A stretch of DNA of 64,000 nt from Aestuariibius insulae (lineage in GTDB: Bacteria > Pseudomonadota > Alphaproteobacteria > Rhodobacterales > Rhodobacteraceae), in contig NZ_JBFONW020000001.1 in assembly GCF_040783535.2 (NCBI RefSeq), forward strand, positions 1,236,650 to 1,300,649, given 5' to 3'. Made by a program: the position numbers and the translations under genes. Each line of letters begins with the position of its first letter. The first letter of the stretch is position 1. Below are positions 61,935 through 64,000 of the stretch, piece after piece. The notes under the pieces are model-generated. The model did no database searches. It saw only the letters and a program-made list of their open reading frames with translations, and was not told the origin of the DNA.

Positions 61935-62393
61935 ATGTTGACACGTCGCCAGACCCTGACAGCCCTGATTGCCGCCCCCGCCGTCCTGACCCTTGCGCGG
62001 CCTGCCTTTGCCGGCCAGGCGCACTTTTACATGGAGGGCGGTGTCGCCATCGATGGGACCGATCCGACCTCCTATTTCACCGCCGGTGCGCCCGTTGCTG
62101 GAGACGATGCCTATTCCCTGAAATGGCAAGGTGCGATCTGGCGATTTGCCAGTGCCGAGGCGCAGGACATGTTCGAGATGAACCCCGACCGGTTCGCGCC
62201 GCAATATGGCGGATATTGCGCCTGGGCCGTGGCCGAGGGCTATACCGCGCCCACCGTGCCGGAGGCCTGGCGCATCGAGGATGGCAGGCTCTATCTCAAT
62301 TTTTCGCGGCGGATCCAGCGACGGTGGGAGCGGGACATTCCTGGAAACATTGCGCGCGGCGACGCCAATTGGCCGCGCGTTCTGTCGAGCTGA
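61935..62393 (+). CDS. Exported YHS-domain protein
   Basis: A 152-residue protein from ATG 61935. It begins with a twin-Arg-like signal (TRRQTLTALIAAPAVLTLARPAFA) and continues with the YHS-type sequence GVAIDGTDPTSYFTAGAPVAG, QGAIWRFASAEAQDMFEMNP and PQYGGYCAWAVAEGY. YHS domains may bind metal; here a Cys lies in YGGYCAWA. Similar exported proteins are common in Rhodobacterales and uncharacterised. It ends 38 bp before the CoA-binding gene. Confidence 0.82.
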   Translation: MLTRRQTLTALIAAPAVLTLARPAFAGQAHFYMEGGVAIDGTDPTSYFTAGAPVAGDDAYSLKWQGAIWRFASAEAQDMFEMNPDRFAPQYGGYCAWAVAEGYTAPTVPEAWRIEDGRLYLNFSRRIQRRWERDIPGNIARGDANWPRVLSS

Positions 62394-62431
62394 GCTTTTC
62401 GGACCGGTCCGCCTGATCTACTCTGCTTGGA

Positions 62432-62899
62432 ATGGACTATTCAGACGCGCTGTTGCGAGACATCCTAACGCGGGTTCGCACGATTGCAGTCGTGGGCGTC
62501 TCTGCAAAGCCCGTGCGACCCAGCTACTATGTGGCGCGGTATCTTGGTCTCAAAGGATATCGTGTCGTTCCGGTCAATCCTGGTCTTGCTGGACAGGATC
62601 TTTTGGGTGAGCGGGTCTATGGCTCCCTTGCCGATGTGCCGGAGGATGTGCACATGATCGATATCTTCAGGCGGTCCGAAGCGGTTCCCGCAATCGTAGA
62701 CGAGGCCTTGGAGCGCTGGCCGCAGCTCGATGCCATCTGGATGCAGATCGGTGTTCGTCACGTCGAAGCGGCGGCCCGTGCCGAGGCGCAAGGTGTCACG
62801 GTGATCCAGGATCGCTGTCCGAAGATCGAGTATCAGCGTCTCTTTGGAGAGCTGCGGATGGGCGGGTTCGCGACCGGGATCATCTCCTCAAAGCTCTAG
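62432..62899 (+). CDS. CoA-binding domain protein (YccU-like)
   Basis: A 155-residue Rossmann-like CoA-binding protein. It has RTIAVVGVSAKPVRPSYYVA, GYRVVPVNPGLAGQDLLGE, MIDIFRRSEAVPAIVDEAL and IWMQIGVRHVEA, all typical of the YccU family. Its stop codon overlaps the end of hisE on the other strand by 4 bp. Confidence 0.9.
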   Translation: MDYSDALLRDILTRVRTIAVVGVSAKPVRPSYYVARYLGLKGYRVVPVNPGLAGQDLLGERVYGSLADVPEDVHMIDIFRRSEAVPAIVDEALERWPQLDAIWMQIGVRHVEAAARAEAQGVTVIQDRCPKIEYQRLFGELRMGGFATGIISSKL

Positions 62900-63219
62900 G
62901 TAGAACGAGGTCGGTCCCGGGCGGCCTTTTCGGCAAGACCGCTTTGGCTTTCGCGTTTTTCGAGCTCGGCCTCAATATCGGCGAGCGTCACGTCGCGGGC
63001 GGCGCACATGACCAGAAGGTGATAGAGCGCATCCGCGGCTTCCGACGTGAGCCGTGCTCTGTCGCCCTTGACGGCTTCGATGATCGCCTCAACCGCCTCC
63101 TCGCCGAACTTTTCAGCAGCCTTTTCTGGACCTTGTGCAAGAAGCTTCGCGGTCCAGCTTGAGGACGGATCAGCGGCCTTGCGCGCCTCTATCGTTGCGG
63201 CAAGTCTGGCGAGGGTCAT
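62896..63219 (-). CDS. hisE: Phosphoribosyl-ATP diphosphatase HisE
   Basis: A 107-residue MazG-like enzyme of the second histidine-biosynthesis step. It has LAATIEARKAADPSSSWTA, EKFGEEAVEAIIEAVKGD (metal-binding Glu residues) and SEAADALYHLLVMCAARD. Start ATG 63219 gives the usual length, although the same frame stays open upstream to 63837. It overlaps hisF by 4 bp. Confidence 0.94.
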   Translation of the reverse strand: MTLARLAATIEARKAADPSSSWTAKLLAQGPEKAAEKFGEEAVEAIIEAVKGDRARLTSEAADALYHLLVMCAARDVTLADIEAELEKRESQSGLAEKAARDRPRST

Positions 63220-63977
63220 GTCAGCCTCACCGGGATGCCGGCGGCGGCCATGTGGGACTTGGCTTGACCGATGGTGAAGGTGCCGAAGTGGAAGATCGAC
63301 GCGGCGAGCACGGCGGAGGCGTGCCCTTCGATGACGCCTTCGACGAGATGATCGAGCGTGCCCACGCCGCCGGAGGCGATGACCGGGATCGTGACTGCAT
63401 CGGCCACGGCCCGGGTGAGCGGCAGGTTGAAGCCTGATTTGGTGCCGTCGCGATCCATGGAGGTCAGAAGGATCTCTCCTGCGCCCTTGGCCGCAACGGT
63501 GCGCGCGAAGGCGACGGCGTCGATGCCGGTGGGTTTGCGACCGCCATGGGTGAAGATCTCCCACTTGCCGGGGCTTGTGGTCTTGGCATCGATTGCGACG
63601 ACGATGCATTGGCTGCCGAAGCGGTCGGCGGCGCGGGCCACGACATCGGGATCGGCGACAGCGGCGGAGTTGAAGCTGACTTTGTCGGCGCCGGCAAGCA
63701 AAAGGTTGCGTACGTCTTCGGGCGTCCTGACGCCGCCGCCGATGGTAAGCGGCATGAAACAGTGCTCGGCCGTGCGGGTGGCCAGATCGTAGAGCGTGCC
63801 GCGATTTTCGTGTGTGGCGTTTATGTCGAGAAAGCAAAGCTCGTCGGCGCCTGCCGCATCGTAGGCGATGGCCGCATCGACGGGATCTCCCGCATCGACC
63901 AGATCGACGAAATTCACGCCTTTGACGACGCGGCCATCGGCAACGTCGAGGCAGGGAATGATGCGGGTCTTAAGCAT
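63216..63977 (-). CDS. hisF: Imidazole glycerol phosphate synthase cyclase subunit HisF
   Basis: A 253-residue TIM-barrel enzyme with both catalytic Asp residues visible: RIIPCLDVADGRVVKGVNFV near the start and LTSMDRDGTKSGFNLPLTR. Other marks are PLTIGGGVRTPEDVRNLL and VIASGGVGTLDHLVEGV. It forms the imidazole ring with HisH. Other his genes probably continue past the right edge. Confidence 0.96.
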   Translation of the reverse strand: MLKTRIIPCLDVADGRVVKGVNFVDLVDAGDPVDAAIAYDAAGADELCFLDINATHENRGTLYDLATRTAEHCFMPLTIGGGVRTPEDVRNLLLAGADKVSFNSAAVADPDVVARAADRFGSQCIVVAIDAKTTSPGKWEIFTHGGRKPTGIDAVAFARTVAAKGAGEILLTSMDRDGTKSGFNLPLTRAVADAVTIPVIASGGVGTLDHLVEGVIEGHASAVLAASIFHFGTFTIGQAKSHMAAAGIPVRLT

Positions 63978-64000
63978 GGTATGTCGTTTAGGGGAGGGGC

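Noticed and set aside
61318..61936. Two minus-strand frames between the zinc-ribbon and YHS genes
   Set aside because: Random-looking composition and no initiation signals.
63220..63837. Upstream extension of the hisE frame opposite hisF
   Set aside because: The extension is Arg/His-rich shadow of hisF; ATG 63219 gives the normal HisE length with the ATGA overlap.

Overview
The window looks like a chromosome segment of an alphaproteobacterium, most likely a Rhodobacteraceae (Roseobacter-type) member. Supporting signs are the imuA-imuB-dnaE2 mutagenesis operon behind a GTTC-N7-GTTC LexA box, a bacteriophytochrome with an HWE-type kinase and a heme oxygenase partner, a xylFHG-xylBA locus with a ROK repressor, TRAP transport, MauG-type di-heme proteins, and ATGA-type gene overlaps throughout. 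There are no rRNA genes and no CRISPR array. Two tRNA genes are present, Thr(TGT) and Tyr(GTA).

Positions 1 to about 27.4 kb read as accessory DNA. At the left edge an operon holds the end of an unrecognised gene (5' end probably outside the window), a 1649-residue YprA/DruE-type helicase with a C-terminal DUF1998-like Cys motif, and a 2030-residue protein with an Orc1/Cdc6-like or STAND-like P-loop ATPase. The helicase recalls Druantia, DISARM and Dpd defence systems, but the partner set matches none that I can name, so this is the best candidate for an undescribed system. Next comes a patch of small conserved proteins, a seven-repeat Cys protein, and a DgcN-like (DUF1611) gene coupled to a PLP amino-acid racemase. 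A stress-type group follows: PRC-barrel protein, GlsB/YeaQ, AI-2E-type exporter, a phosphatase-fold gene with an internal stop, a DUF892 ferritin-like protein and a Crp/Fnr regulator. The right end of this part is disturbed: a PHA-depolymerase remnant, an intact IS3-family element with a 3-bp target duplication, an AT-rich membrane-protein gene, and a decayed IS3-family element, ending at tRNA-Thr.

From 27.7 kb on the sequence is denser and GC-rich. A conserved hypothetical and a secreted PPC-domain protein precede the SOS mutagenesis operon (imuA-imuB-dnaE2), the red-light sensor pair (bphO-bphP), a di-heme MauG-like protein and a CRTAC1 protein. The xylose locus (43.3-49.6 kb) has a ROK repressor divergent from xylF-xylH-xylG(half-size)-xylB-xylA and a nitroreductase-like gene. 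A second MauG paralogue and a SEL1 protein are divergent with overlapping start codons.

Positions 52.1-59.8 kb hold a TRAP transporter, a flavin reductase, an aldo/keto reductase and an SsuD-like monooxygenase, divergent from a GntR regulator and a Gfo/Idh/MocA protein. Together these fit a sulfoquinovose sulfo-SMO (oxidative desulfonation) locus, with the Gfo/Idh/MocA protein a candidate NAD-dependent sulfoquinovosidase. The window ends with tRNA-Tyr, rlmB, small genes, and hisE-hisF. Short perfect hairpins of one family recur at three intergenic sites (29.9, 33.4 and 40.6 kb).
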